Shown here one piece after another: positions 16,614-25,063 of a stretch of DNA of 64,000 bases. Below the pieces are notes generated by a model. The model saw nothing but the letters and a program-made list of their open reading frames with translations. It was not told where the DNA came from and ran no database searches. Location of the stretch: the NCBI RefSeq assembly GCF_001418575.1, contig NZ_LIQR01000114.1, positions 23,682-87,681 on the forward strand, in the 5' to 3' direction. The stretch is from Peterkaempfera griseoplana (lineage in GTDB: Bacteria > Actinomycetota > Actinomycetes > Streptomycetales > Streptomycetaceae). Made by a program: the position numbers and the translations under genes. Position 1 is the stretch's first letter. Each line of letters starts with the position of its first letter.

Positions 16614-17519
16614 TCAGGAGCCTGGGGCCCGGGCACTTCCCTGGCCGTTACCGCGTGACCGGCGCCCGACCGGCGGCCCGGCCGCACTGCGCCGTCCTGA
16701 CTCGATCTGCCCGGCGAACGCCTGGAGCGCGGCGGAGCTGTTCGGCGGCAGGACTGCCATCAGCCCGAGCTCCTGCGCCTCAGCCAGTGTGTCCGCCGCC
16801 CGGCTGCTCTCAGGGGCGTGCACCAGGCGCACATGCCCGTCACCGGACCCCCGCCGGTCCACTGGGGTCACAGCTCCATGCGTTCCGTCGGGCAGGACCA
16901 CCCACAGCTGGAAGTCGCCGTACCGGAAGAAGTCCGCACCCTTCACGGGCCAGGGGTAGTGGTGCTCACCGGGCACCTGCGGCAAGATCCCCTGGTGGTT
17001 TCCGTGGCTCATCGGCACGCACGCGTTGAACAGGGAGTCGGTCCACGCCTCCACGTCGTCGGCGTCCGTGATCGGCGTGCGCAGCAGCTGTTCGGCCTCC
17101 TCGTACCCAAGGTTCGCCAGGGCAGGCAGGGTCAGCGGGAAGGCCGCCACGAGTTCGGCCGCGTCCTGACGCAGCCGGTCGATCTTCGACGGCTCGGCGC
17201 AGAACTGCATGCTCCACTCGATGCCCACACGGGCCCGGTACATCCGCCAGCCACCCGCCGTCTTCACCCACAGGCTTCCACCGTGATGCATCTCCCAGTG
17301 GTCGGGTTCGACGGGCCTGGGCCCGTACGGCAGGTTCGCGTCGTTCGTCTCGTCGAGGATTTTGTGCGCCGCCTGCTTCGCGGCGCGGAAGAAGGGCGAC
17401 TCGAAGCGCTCGGGATGCTCGACCAGACGTATCTTCCAGGGATGGTTCTCCGACTCGACGCCGCCCGGCTTGAGAGTGCCGGGAATCGAAGGCGTGACGA
17501 CGGAATCGGTGCGGGCCAT
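16614..17519 (-). CDS. DUF6424 family protein
   Basis: 301 aa with a strong SD (GAGGAGG, 6 nt before the ATG). Sequence landmarks are ENHPWKIRLVEHPERFESP, PDHWEMHHGGSLWVK, ARVGIEWSMQFCAEPSKIDR, WTDSLFNACVPMSHGNH, GEHHYPWPVKGADFFRYGDF and VTPVDRRGSGDGHVRL. I recall this set as the DUF6424 family found almost only in Streptomyces, of unknown function. The last about 25 residues are Arg/Gly-rich and may be a poorly conserved tail. It is transcribed away from the lasso cluster. Confidence 0.75.
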   Translation of the reverse strand: MARTDSVVTPSIPGTLKPGGVESENHPWKIRLVEHPERFESPFFRAAKQAAHKILDETNDANLPYGPRPVEPDHWEMHHGGSLWVKTAGGWRMYRARVGIEWSMQFCAEPSKIDRLRQDAAELVAAFPLTLPALANLGYEEAEQLLRTPITDADDVEAWTDSLFNACVPMSHGNHQGILPQVPGEHHYPWPVKGADFFRYGDFQLWVVLPDGTHGAVTPVDRRGSGDGHVRLVHAPESSRAADTLAEAQELGLMAVLPPNSSAALQAFAGQIESGRRSAAGPPVGRRSRGNGQGSARAPGS

Positions 17520-17821
17520 GATCGACCTCCTCTGCCGCGGAGTTCTGCGCCGACAGTCCGCCGGGTGTGCACCGGGGCTGCACCGGGTCTGCTTCCACCC
17601 GCAGTGGGCCGTCAGGCCGGTGCTCCCCCACGGGAGTCCTGGTCCGTACCCCTCTCACGTTACGCTCCCTCACCTGCGGGACAAAAGGGTGGGACAGGTT
17701 GGTCATCCCCGCCTTCCCGCGCTCGGAAGGTTTCTCGGCGCGGCAAACAGGCCAGGCATTGGTAGCGCGACGACAGGCGCGGCCGCATCCTCCTCGCGCG
17801 CGCCGGGACGTGGCGTTCCAG
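17520..17821. other. Divergent intergenic region upstream of DUF6424 gene and lasso cluster
   Basis: No coding frame with an SD is visible on either strand. It must hold the DUF6424 promoter; I cannot place a convincing -10/-35 pair for it. Confidence 0.4.
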
Positions 17822-17849
17822 TTGCGCGCCGGGCGTCGCGCGATAGCCT
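17822..17849 (+). promoter_or_regulatory. Candidate promoter of the lasso cluster
   Basis: TTGCGC (17822-17827), 16-bp spacer, TAGCCT (17844-17849). This fits the loose vegetative Streptomyces consensus (TTGac / TAnnnT) and would start transcription near 17856, leaving a leader of about 28 nt before the precursor gene. Confidence 0.4.
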
Positions 17850-17883
17850 GAAATCGCACGCTGCCCGATCCGGGAGGTAAGCG

Positions 17884-18000
17884 ATGATTCTTCGCCTGAT
17901 GCGGCGTCGCCGGCCGCGGCGGCTCGTCTGTCTCGGTGATGGTCGCCTGATCCGAGGGTTCTCCGGAGGCCATTACGACGGCCATGGGTACCAGTTCTGA
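17884..18000 (+). CDS. Lasso peptide precursor (A gene), 38 aa
   Basis: A 38-codon gene with a near-perfect SD (GGGAGG at 17872-17877, 6 nt before the ATG). The Arg-rich leader ends PRRLVCLGDGRLIR (residues 11-24), resembling actinobacterial lasso leaders of the type L-V-x-L-G-D-x-x-x-L-T-x. The proposed core is residues 25-38, GFSGGHYDGHGYQF: Gly1 provides the amine and Asp8 is the only acid, giving an 8-membered macrolactam and a 6-residue tail with Tyr12, Gln13 and Phe14 as possible plugs. The G1-F2...D8 arrangement is like anantin and sungsanpin, class II lasso peptides without Cys. Position -2 of the leader, nearly always Thr, is Ile here. The assignment depends on the peptidase and cyclase genes immediately downstream. 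Confidence 0.8.
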   Translation: MILRLMRRRRPRRLVCLGDGRLIRGFSGGHYDGHGYQF

Positions 18001-18082
18001 AAGAGGACGAGGAATTACTCTGTGAGCCCGTCGCCGGAACTGGTGGCGGGCCACAGTCCAGTCCACCTCCGGAGGATTCACG

Positions 18083-18706
18083 GTGGCAGAGAGAACTGAT
18101 GCACTGACTGCGATTGCGGAGATCCTGTCACCGTACTGCCATATAGTTGAGGTGTCCGGTGGCGCGCTGATCGCCGACTGGAGCCGAACGCGTTTCCTCG
18201 GAGTGTCGACGGCAGACATCCTGCGGTTCGCTGACGGGAAACCCGAAGACCGGGCAGAACTCCTCGACGAACTGGTCCGCGCCGGATGCGCCCGACCCAG
18301 GCGGAGAGAGTACTCGTACCGTGAGGTCGGGGCCTGGCTGCGCGGAATCGACCTGCTGACCCGGACCATCGGGTTCGGGCGGACCCTTCGGGTCCTGTCA
18401 CTGCTCGCACCGGACTACGCACGTGCGGACACCGCGTCCGCCCCATGCCTGGCCTCGCTGAAGCGAGCCGTGCAGTCCCACGGCAGGAGAAGCTGGCTGG
18501 TCGGCGACGACTGCAAAACCCAGGCTCTTACGGCTTACATTCTGCTGCGGCGCCGTGGTTTGAGGGCCGCACTCCACGTCGGCATGCGGGAGCATCCGTT
18601 CGCGATGCACGCATGGACATCCTGCGGCGGGGTGTGCATTCCTGACGCGGATCCGGGCGGTCATGCCTTTGCACGCGTGCTCTCGCTCAAGGGCGGAGGG
18701 CAGTGA
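18083..18706 (+). CDS. Lasso peptide B protein: leader recognition plus transglutaminase-like peptidase
   Basis: 207 aa from the GTG at 18083, with GGAGG 7 nt upstream. Residues about 15-72 (VEVSGGALIADWSRTRFLGV ... LLDELVRAGC) look like a divergent RRE/PqqD-like winged-helix domain that binds the leader. Residues about 80-207 are the B peptidase: Cys144 in GDDCKTQALTAYILLRRRGL, His176 in PFAMHAWTS and Asp188 or Asp190 in CIPDADPGG form the Cys-His-Asp triad. The predicted role is to bind the precursor leader and cut it before Gly25. Most actinobacterial clusters split these two functions into separate E and B1/B2 genes, so the single chain is notable. Confidence 0.88.
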   Translation: MAERTDALTAIAEILSPYCHIVEVSGGALIADWSRTRFLGVSTADILRFADGKPEDRAELLDELVRAGCARPRRREYSYREVGAWLRGIDLLTRTIGFGRTLRVLSLLAPDYARADTASAPCLASLKRAVQSHGRRSWLVGDDCKTQALTAYILLRRRGLRAALHVGMREHPFAMHAWTSCGGVCIPDADPGGHAFARVLSLKGGGQ

Positions 18707-18707
18707 G

Positions 18708-20528
18708 ATGGAAGCCGTCCACCTGGAGCTGACCGACGGAGCGCCGTCGCTCTCGGTCAGCAGCTCGATGGTGCGGCGGGGACTGGTGACGACTGTGCAC
18801 TCCCCGGTCGGCACCGCGGCGGTCGTCGGCTGGGTGGGCTCCGTATCCGGTCGGGAAGCAGGCGCACGCCGCCTCCTGGACGACTTCTCCCGACCTGGAG
18901 CCGACCGCTCTCCGCCGACCGGTGACTATGCGGCTGTGCTGGTGTACGGCGACCGCGTTCAGCTCGTACGCGACGGGCAGGCCCGTATACCGCTGTTCCT
19001 CAGGGAGTCCGGAGGCCGCGTCACGGGCGTGAGCACATCCGCGCGCCGACTGGGCTGTGGCGCGCGACTCGAGCCGCGCTACATGTGCCGGTACCTGACC
19101 GGGAACATGGCACAGCTCCACACACGGCTCACCCCCTTCGCCGGCGTGCAGCGAGTCCTGGGCGGGGAGGTGGTGGAACTCTCGGTCAACGGACGGATAC
19201 GCAGCCAATCGCTGCGACGCCACGCCCTGGCCGGCGCCGTCTCCGCACCGGGCACGGAAACTCGACGCAGCGCCGCAGAGTGTCTCCGCGCGGCGCTGGA
19301 GCGGGCTGTCGACCGCCGGGTGGGTGGGATGACCGCATGCCATGTCTCGGGGGGTACCGACTCCACCAGCGTGGCTCTGCTCGTGGCGAGGAGACTGGCG
19401 GCCCGGCAGGATGAGCCTGGAAGTCTGGTCCTCGTCGCCGGGCGCTTCGGTGCAGGGGAGCTGTCCCAGGAGCAGCCCTATCTCGACGAAGCCGTGCTGG
19501 CGATCCGCTGTTATGCCCCCTCGGCCCGCTTGCTGATCATCGAGACCGGAGACATCGCCGACTTCGACGACTTCGAGCACCACGCAGGCGACCCGGACGA
19601 GCCTTACGCGCATGCTTTCCGTGCCCCCTTTTGGGCCAGGCTCCACACCGCGGCCGCAGAACTGGGCTGTGAGACTCTCCTGACCGGCTGCGGCGCCGAT
19701 CCGATCGCGGACGCCAACCTGTTGCACCTGCACAGACTGGTGCGGCAGGGACAGTTGCGAAGCATGGTGGTACAGGCGCAAGCCTGGGCGGAGGCAAGCG
19801 AACGCACGCTACGGGAGATCGTCCTGCGCTCCGTGGTGGAGCCGAGTCTTCCGCTGACCGTGGAGCGCGTCGGCAGGTTGCTCCGCGGCCGGGGAACCGT
19901 CCTTCGGGGCCTCGGGAACTTCACCCGCCCGCGATGGCTGAGGTCCGACTTCGCCCGGGCGTACGGGTACCGGGGCGCAGGCAGGGCGGAAAGCCGTTTC
20001 ATGTTCGGACGCAAGCCTGAGGAGTCCTGCTACGAAGCGGCCAACTACATTGCCGCTCCGGATCCCCTCTCCTGGTTTCGTGCCGAACGGGACGGATTCT
20101 TCCTCTCCCATCCTTTTCTGGACCCCGACGTCATCGGAACCATGTGCCGCCTGCCGCCCGAGGTGACCTTTCAGCCAGGCCGCCCCAAAGCTGTGCTGCG
20201 TGAGGCAATGGCAGATCTGCTCCCGTCACGGATCCGCGACCGGACCGTTAAAGTCCCCTTCGACGAGCTCCACACACGCGGCCTGCAGACCCACGGGGCC
20301 GAACTCATTGATCTGTGCCGGTCCGCCAGCCATCCTCTCGTTCCCGAGATTTTCGATGTCGAGACGCTGTGTCGAGCCCTGACAGAGGCCGTACTCGGCG
20401 TGGGGAACCCCTACGCCTGGGATCGCTTGAACGCCTCTCTCGCCCTTGTGGCCTGGCTGGAGCGCCTGGGCTGTTACTCGCGCAGCGTGCTGGCACCTCT
20501 TCCGGTTCCGGTGGTCACGCCTGCTTGA
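18708..20528 (+). CDS. Lasso peptide macrolactam synthetase (C protein, asparagine synthetase B-like)
   Basis: 606 aa; ATG one base after the B stop, with GGAGG about 8 nt upstream, so B and C are coupled. The N-terminal glutaminase-like domain (1-about 165) starts MEAVHLEL and lacks the catalytic Cys2 of true asparagine synthetases, as usual in lasso cyclases. The synthetase domain has the ATP-pyrophosphatase loop SGGTDSTS at 214-221 and later GCGADPIAD and SHPFLDPDVI. The predicted reaction is adenylation of the Asp8 side chain of the core, then attack by the Gly1 amine to close the ring. The stop lies 14 bp inside the convergent membrane-protein gene. Confidence 0.92.
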   Translation: MEAVHLELTDGAPSLSVSSSMVRRGLVTTVHSPVGTAAVVGWVGSVSGREAGARRLLDDFSRPGADRSPPTGDYAAVLVYGDRVQLVRDGQARIPLFLRESGGRVTGVSTSARRLGCGARLEPRYMCRYLTGNMAQLHTRLTPFAGVQRVLGGEVVELSVNGRIRSQSLRRHALAGAVSAPGTETRRSAAECLRAALERAVDRRVGGMTACHVSGGTDSTSVALLVARRLAARQDEPGSLVLVAGRFGAGELSQEQPYLDEAVLAIRCYAPSARLLIIETGDIADFDDFEHHAGDPDEPYAHAFRAPFWARLHTAAAELGCETLLTGCGADPIADANLLHLHRLVRQGQLRSMVVQAQAWAEASERTLREIVLRSVVEPSLPLTVERVGRLLRGRGTVLRGLGNFTRPRWLRSDFARAYGYRGAGRAESRFMFGRKPEESCYEAANYIAAPDPLSWFRAERDGFFLSHPFLDPDVIGTMCRLPPEVTFQPGRPKAVLREAMADLLPSRIRDRTVKVPFDELHTRGLQTHGAELIDLCRSASHPLVPEIFDVETLCRALTEAVLGVGNPYAWDRLNASLALVAWLERLGCYSRSVLAPLPVPVVTPA

Positions 20529-21783
20529 TGTTCCAGAGCGTCTGATCGAGCCGGCCCGCGACGGCGTCGACGATGCCGTACCGGTTGTTCAGTTCGTACA
20601 TCTCCGAAGCAGGAAGGATGCGGTCCTCCTCCCCCAGGCGTTTGATACTGGCGTAGAGGTCGACGCTGTGGGGTGAGAAAACCCACCAGAGGGTGACGTA
20701 GCGCGGGTCTCTAGTGTGCTCGGCGATCGCATTGTTCTCGCGAATCCGGCCGTGGTAGATGACGTAGTCGCCCTTGCCCTGCTGCCACTTCGGTACATGG
20801 TATGTGCGATCCCAGGAGTACCCGCTCCGAACTTCCTGCTCCAGACCCAGCCGGTCCTTGCGCGCCAAGTTCGCTGTCGCGTACAGCGACAACTGGTCGT
20901 AAGGGGTGCTGGCGGGCAGCTCCACAAGCTCCTGGGTGGCGAATGTGCCACCCGGCTCGATCCATTGGCCGGCGGACATCCACTCGCTCGCCTCGACCAG
21001 TTGGCCGGGCTCATGGATCTCCCTGCGAGAGAGCGGGTTGGAGGACCGCACGTCGCTGCGCCACTCAAGGGCAAGCCGGTCCGTGAGACTCAAAGGCACC
21101 CGGTATCCCATGACATGGAACTGCGTGCCGAACACATAGAAGCCCACTTCGCTGTGGTTCTCAAGCGTGATGTCGACCGGCAGGGCGAACGCGGTACCGT
21201 CCGGCTTCTTCACGGGCTGTCCCACGGCCATCCGGATGACCGGACTGGCCTCCTGATGAGACGGCTGATAGAGCTCGGTGTAGCTGAAGTTGGCGAGGGC
21301 GATACCCGTGGAGATGATCACTGCAGTCGCCACCCGCTTGGGAGCCGGGATCACGGCGGAACTCCGGTACACCATGACGGACGCCCAGACGGAGCCCGCC
21401 ATGAGCAGACACCAGAGCGCCAGGTAGGGAATGGAGTCCCCGTCCGTGACCGTGGTGACCAACAGCAAGGCGTTGACCGACGCTGCTGTGACCGTACCGA
21501 AGAGCGCCACCATTCCGGACGAGCCACATCTGCGCCGGAACCAGTGGTCCACCACCGCGACGGAGCCCAGCAGTATGACGGCCGAGGCAAGGAGAAGGAG
21601 CGCGCCCGAAATGCGACCCGCGTAGGTCAGCGCCCCGGTGAGGTCCTCGGTGCCGAACCGGGCGAGGAACACCGTCGTCACCAAGAGGACGAGCAGGATC
21701 GGCAGCACCGTCGCCAGTGAGCGGACACGTCGCGAGGCCCATGGCACCCGTGGGTGCCGGCGAGGCCTGTCAGGGGTCTCCAC
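20515..21783 (-). CDS. Multipass membrane protein of unknown function
   Basis: 422 aa from a GTG at 21783 with GGAAGG about 10 nt upstream. There are four predicted N-terminal helices (about 22-43, 58-78, 90-113 and 120-141) and a fifth at about 150-170, then a hydrophilic C-terminal domain of about 250 residues (for example VDITLENHSEVGFYVFGTQF, LVELPASTPYDQLSLYATAN, GKGDYVIYHGRIRENN). I do not recognise a named family. It is convergent with the lasso cyclase, with 14 bp of shared 3' sequence. Whether it serves the lasso cluster (immunity or export) or is simply adjacent cannot be decided from the sequence. Confidence 0.75.
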   Translation of the reverse strand: METPDRPRRHPRVPWASRRVRSLATVLPILLVLLVTTVFLARFGTEDLTGALTYAGRISGALLLLASAVILLGSVAVVDHWFRRRCGSSGMVALFGTVTAASVNALLLVTTVTDGDSIPYLALWCLLMAGSVWASVMVYRSSAVIPAPKRVATAVIISTGIALANFSYTELYQPSHQEASPVIRMAVGQPVKKPDGTAFALPVDITLENHSEVGFYVFGTQFHVMGYRVPLSLTDRLALEWRSDVRSSNPLSRREIHEPGQLVEASEWMSAGQWIEPGGTFATQELVELPASTPYDQLSLYATANLARKDRLGLEQEVRSGYSWDRTYHVPKWQQGKGDYVIYHGRIRENNAIAEHTRDPRYVTLWWVFSPHSVDLYASIKRLGEEDRILPASEMYELNNRYGIVDAVAGRLDQTLWNIKQA

Positions 21784-22812
21784 GCCATCACCTTCCGCTG
21801 GAGCTCAAATGCCGCAGAGGGTCCCGCCAGCACAGGCGATCAGGCTGTGGAGCGGCCAGCCACAGGGAGGATCCGCGGAGCCGGGACGGGCGTGGATGGG
21901 CAGGGCACACAGGCCATCTCCTTCAGGTACGTATGCGAACCGGTGGCAGGCACCATCTTCCGTTGGGGCCCGGAGGATCACCACCCAGAAGCCTCCGGAA
22001 GGCCGACCTCACGTCCGACACCGGCGGACCATTCCCGCCGACCAGAAAACGGATCTCTCAACTCCTCGTCGCGGCGGATGCGGAAGGCGTCGTTGGCGCG
22101 GCCGGCCTTGTGGGAGGAGGTGGCGAGGGCGGCGCGTCGACGGACACCCAGTGACGCGCCCCGGTTCTTCGCCCGGCACCACGGAGTACAGGGCGCGTGC
22201 ATCGTCACGGGCCGCTGGGTGGGGGCCGGGCGCAGCGCAAAACAATGCGAAACCGGTGCGAGTAGCAAGCTGGGGAGAATCGCTGCACCTTGACCGCATG
22301 ACGCTTCCCACAGTTTCGCAGCCCGTTGCGAGGTCCTCCGCTCGACAGATCGCGTCGGCCGACGAGTTGGCCGACCTGATGAGGTCGACGGCCCGCGGCG
22401 ACCACGATCCCCTCCGATCCGCCGGGCCGGCCCCTGGGACGGGGCCGTCCAACCCGGCGCACATCCCTCATTCGGAGGATCAGCGGTTGCGGATTGCCCC
22501 GCGATCGTCGCGGTTGCAGGCAGCGGTGGGATCGGTGTCCGCCGTGGCCCGAGGCCATGGGAGTGGCGACCCAGGCCGCCCTTGCGGAGCAGGCGCCGGG
22601 CTTCAAGCTGGCCATCGCCTGCTCGCGGACCGCACGGAACCGCTTCCGCCCGGGAGGGGGGACCAGCCGGGCGCAGACACTCATGGCCCCTGGAGGCCCG
22701 GCCTGTGCGGTCGGCGCGACACGCGAGCTGGGCACCCCTTCGGACTGCCGGCCCGGGAGACGATGCCCGGCGAGGACCCAGTGGCGCCCGGCTTCCCGAG
22801 GAAAGGCAAGCG
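21784..22812. other. Long intergenic stretch, no gene supported
   Basis: About 1 kb. Frames open on both strands, up to 466 codons on the minus strand, encode Arg/Pro/Ser-rich sequence and run through the start of the CLC gene, so they are shadows. I see no RNA gene, repeat or clear operator. Confidence 0.45.
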
Positions 22813-24150
22813 ATGGATGGCGGACCAGGCAGTGACCGCGGGAGGGACGAGTCCGGCGACGCGGGAATGCTGGAGCAGCCGAACCTTGTCGCGCCGGCGG
22901 ACGTCCCTGCGCTGTCCGCGCGGTTCTGGATGCTGGTCGCGGCCACAGGTGTGCTCGCGGGGTGTGCGGGTGCCGCCCTGATGGCGCTGCTGAACGTGGT
23001 CGCCCACGTGACGTACTCCTCCCGGTCCGGCAGCTTCCTGACCGCCGTCGAGCAGGCTGGTGCGTCACGCCGGGTGGCGGCCCTGGCCGCCGCGGGGGCG
23101 GTGGCCGGGATCGGCTGGTGGCTGCTGCGGTGGTGGACGGGGCCCGGAGGCTCGGAGGTGAGCACGGCACTGTGGCGGGACAAGGGGCATCTGCCCCTGC
23201 GGCGGAGTCTGAGCACCGCGATCCTGTCCGTCGTGATCGTCGGCATGGGGGCGTCACTGGGGCGCGAGGGGGCACCGCGGCAAGCCGGCGCGGCGCTGGC
23301 CTCCCGGCTGTCCGACTGGGCCCGTCTGGACACCGCGCACCGCCGGCTGCTCGCCGCCTGCGGTGCCGGTGCCGGCATGGCGTGCGTCTACAACGTCCCC
23401 CTGGGCGGGGCGCTGCTGACGCTGGAGGTGATGCTCGGCGTCCTGTCGCTGCGGCTGGCCCTGCCGGCCCTGGCCGCCTCCTGTGTCGCCACCGCGGTCG
23501 CCTGGACGGTGTTGCCCACCGGACCCACCTACCACCTGCCCGAAGTGGGACTGTCCACGTCCCTGACCGTGTTCGCCGTCCTGATCGGGCCTCTCGCCGG
23601 GCTGATCGCGGTCGGCTGGGTGCGGATGATCCGGATCGCCCACGAACACCGGCCCACCGGGCGGTGGCTGCCGGTCACACCGCTGCTGGTGTTCACCGCG
23701 GTCGGCGTGCTGGCCGTCCCCTACCCGCAGTTGCTCGGCAACGGCAAGGACATCGTCCAGCTCACCCTCACCTCGCACCTCGCCGCCCCTCTCCTGGTGG
23801 CGCTGCTCCTCCTCAAGCCGATCGCCACCGCCGGGAGCCTGGGCAGCGGGGCCAGCGGCGGACTGTTCACCCCCACCATCGCCACCGGTGCCCTGCTCGG
23901 CTCCCTCGCAGGGCAGGGCTGGGCACACGCCTGGCCCGCCCCGGCCGCCGGCTTCGCGGTCATCGGCGCCGCCGCGGTCCTCGCCGCCGCCATGCAGGCC
24001 CCCATCGCCGCCGTCGTCCTGATGCTGGAACTCACCCGCACCATCGACGCCCTGATGGTCCCCCTGCTCTTCGCAGTCACCGGCGCCATGCTCGTCTCCC
24101 GCAGGCTCGACACACCGTCCATCTACTCGGTGCGCCTCCCCGCCCAATGA
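22813..24150 (+). CDS. CLC-family chloride channel / H+-Cl- exchanger
   Basis: 445 aa from the ATG at 22813 (AAAGG 7 nt upstream). About ten hydrophobic segments. CLC landmarks are GASLGREGAPRQAGA (usual GREGP), a VYNVPLGGALLTLEV segment, GNGKDIV and GSGASGGLFTPTIATGALLG (usual GSGxPGGxFxP), then APIAAVVLMLELT. These are the anion-coordinating loops of CLC proteins; the replacement of Pro by Ala or Ser in two of them departs from the consensus and could change ion selectivity. No C-terminal CBS domains are present. An N-terminal acidic tail of about 30 residues precedes the first helix. Confidence 0.92.
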   Translation: MDGGPGSDRGRDESGDAGMLEQPNLVAPADVPALSARFWMLVAATGVLAGCAGAALMALLNVVAHVTYSSRSGSFLTAVEQAGASRRVAALAAAGAVAGIGWWLLRWWTGPGGSEVSTALWRDKGHLPLRRSLSTAILSVVIVGMGASLGREGAPRQAGAALASRLSDWARLDTAHRRLLAACGAGAGMACVYNVPLGGALLTLEVMLGVLSLRLALPALAASCVATAVAWTVLPTGPTYHLPEVGLSTSLTVFAVLIGPLAGLIAVGWVRMIRIAHEHRPTGRWLPVTPLLVFTAVGVLAVPYPQLLGNGKDIVQLTLTSHLAAPLLVALLLLKPIATAGSLGSGASGGLFTPTIATGALLGSLAGQGWAHAWPAPAAGFAVIGAAAVLAAAMQAPIAAVVLMLELTRTIDALMVPLLFAVTGAMLVSRRLDTPSIYSVRLPAQ

Positions 24151-24294
24151 CATCCCCGCACACGGCCACCCTCGCAGCAGTGTGCCGGGACGGCCGTCAC
24201 CGCCGGAGGGCGGCGCGTGTGACGGCGAGGCCGGGGGTGCCCGGGCGGGGGCCGGTTCGACGGTGGTCTGCCGAGCGTACGAACCCGCCCCGGC

Positions 24295-24747
24295 ATCTGG
24301 GAATGGCTGCCGCGCCTGGCAGTGGTCGCGGCCTGCGTCACCGTGCTGGTGCCGGCGGGGCTACGGACCTCCGGGCGGGTCCGCGCGGGTGTGTACGCGG
24401 CAGCCGCCGGGCTGCTCTTCGCGCTGCTGGACGCGCTGACGAAGAGCGCGGCAGGTCTGTTCCGGGACCGGGGCCTGGCCGCGCTGGTGCACTGGGAGCC
24501 GTACGCGCTGCTGCTCGTCGGCGGAGCGGGGTTGCTGTTGGCACAGAGTTCGTTCCAGGCGGGATCCCTGGCGGTCAGCCTCCCCCTCATCGACACCCTT
24601 GAGCCGATCGGCGCCGTCCTGATCGGTGCCGCCGTCCTCCACGAACGCCTGGCCACGTCCCGATACCTGGCCGTCCAGATCCTCGGCGCGGCACTGGCCG
24701 TGACCGGCATCGTCATCCTCGACAGGTCACCGCTGGTGCGCACCTGA
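24295..24747 (+). pseudogene. C-terminal half of a DMT/EamA-type transporter
   Basis: From IWEWLPRLAVVAACVTVLVP onward the frame encodes four to five hydrophobic helices with GVYAAAAGLLFALLDALTKS, HWEPYALLLVGGAGLLLAQS and DTLEPIGAVLIGAAVLHERL, ending ILDRSPLVRT. This is the second half of the DMT superfamily permeases common in Streptomyces, normally about 280-300 aa. The sequence upstream, in all frames, does not supply the first five helices, and no SD precedes the internal GTG at 24322. Probably a truncated remnant; a short functional protein cannot be excluded. Confidence 0.65.
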
Positions 24748-25063
24748 ACGGGACGCGTCGGCCGGTCACTCACCGCGCCGGCGCACGCGCTGGTCATCCT
24801 GGCCCGGTCCGGCAGCACGGCCGCGAACCCCGATGCGGCTGACGACCCCGCGCATGCCCGTCCACGGTGCCCGACGGCGCCCGGCCGGTCTTCTCCGGGC
24901 CGCCGAGGACATCGGCAGCGCGGCCGCCTCGCGCAGGCGCACCGGGCGCCGCCCGCTCGGCCGGAGAGCCCATGGCCGGATGCGCCGCGCGGCATGGTGG
25001 CAGAGGCTGGAGGAAGGCCGGAACCGGCAGACAGCAACGGCCCTTCGACAAGGAGGCGCGGCG

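Noticed and set aside
18022..18099. 25-codon frame (GTG start, GAGGA upstream) between the lasso precursor and B genes, overlapping B in another frame
   Set aside because: No lasso or RRE features and it overlaps the well-supported B start; likely chance.
21978..23378. 466-codon minus-strand frame across the CLC start
   Set aside because: Arg/Pro/Ser-rich shadow overlapping the CLC N-terminal helices, with no SD.
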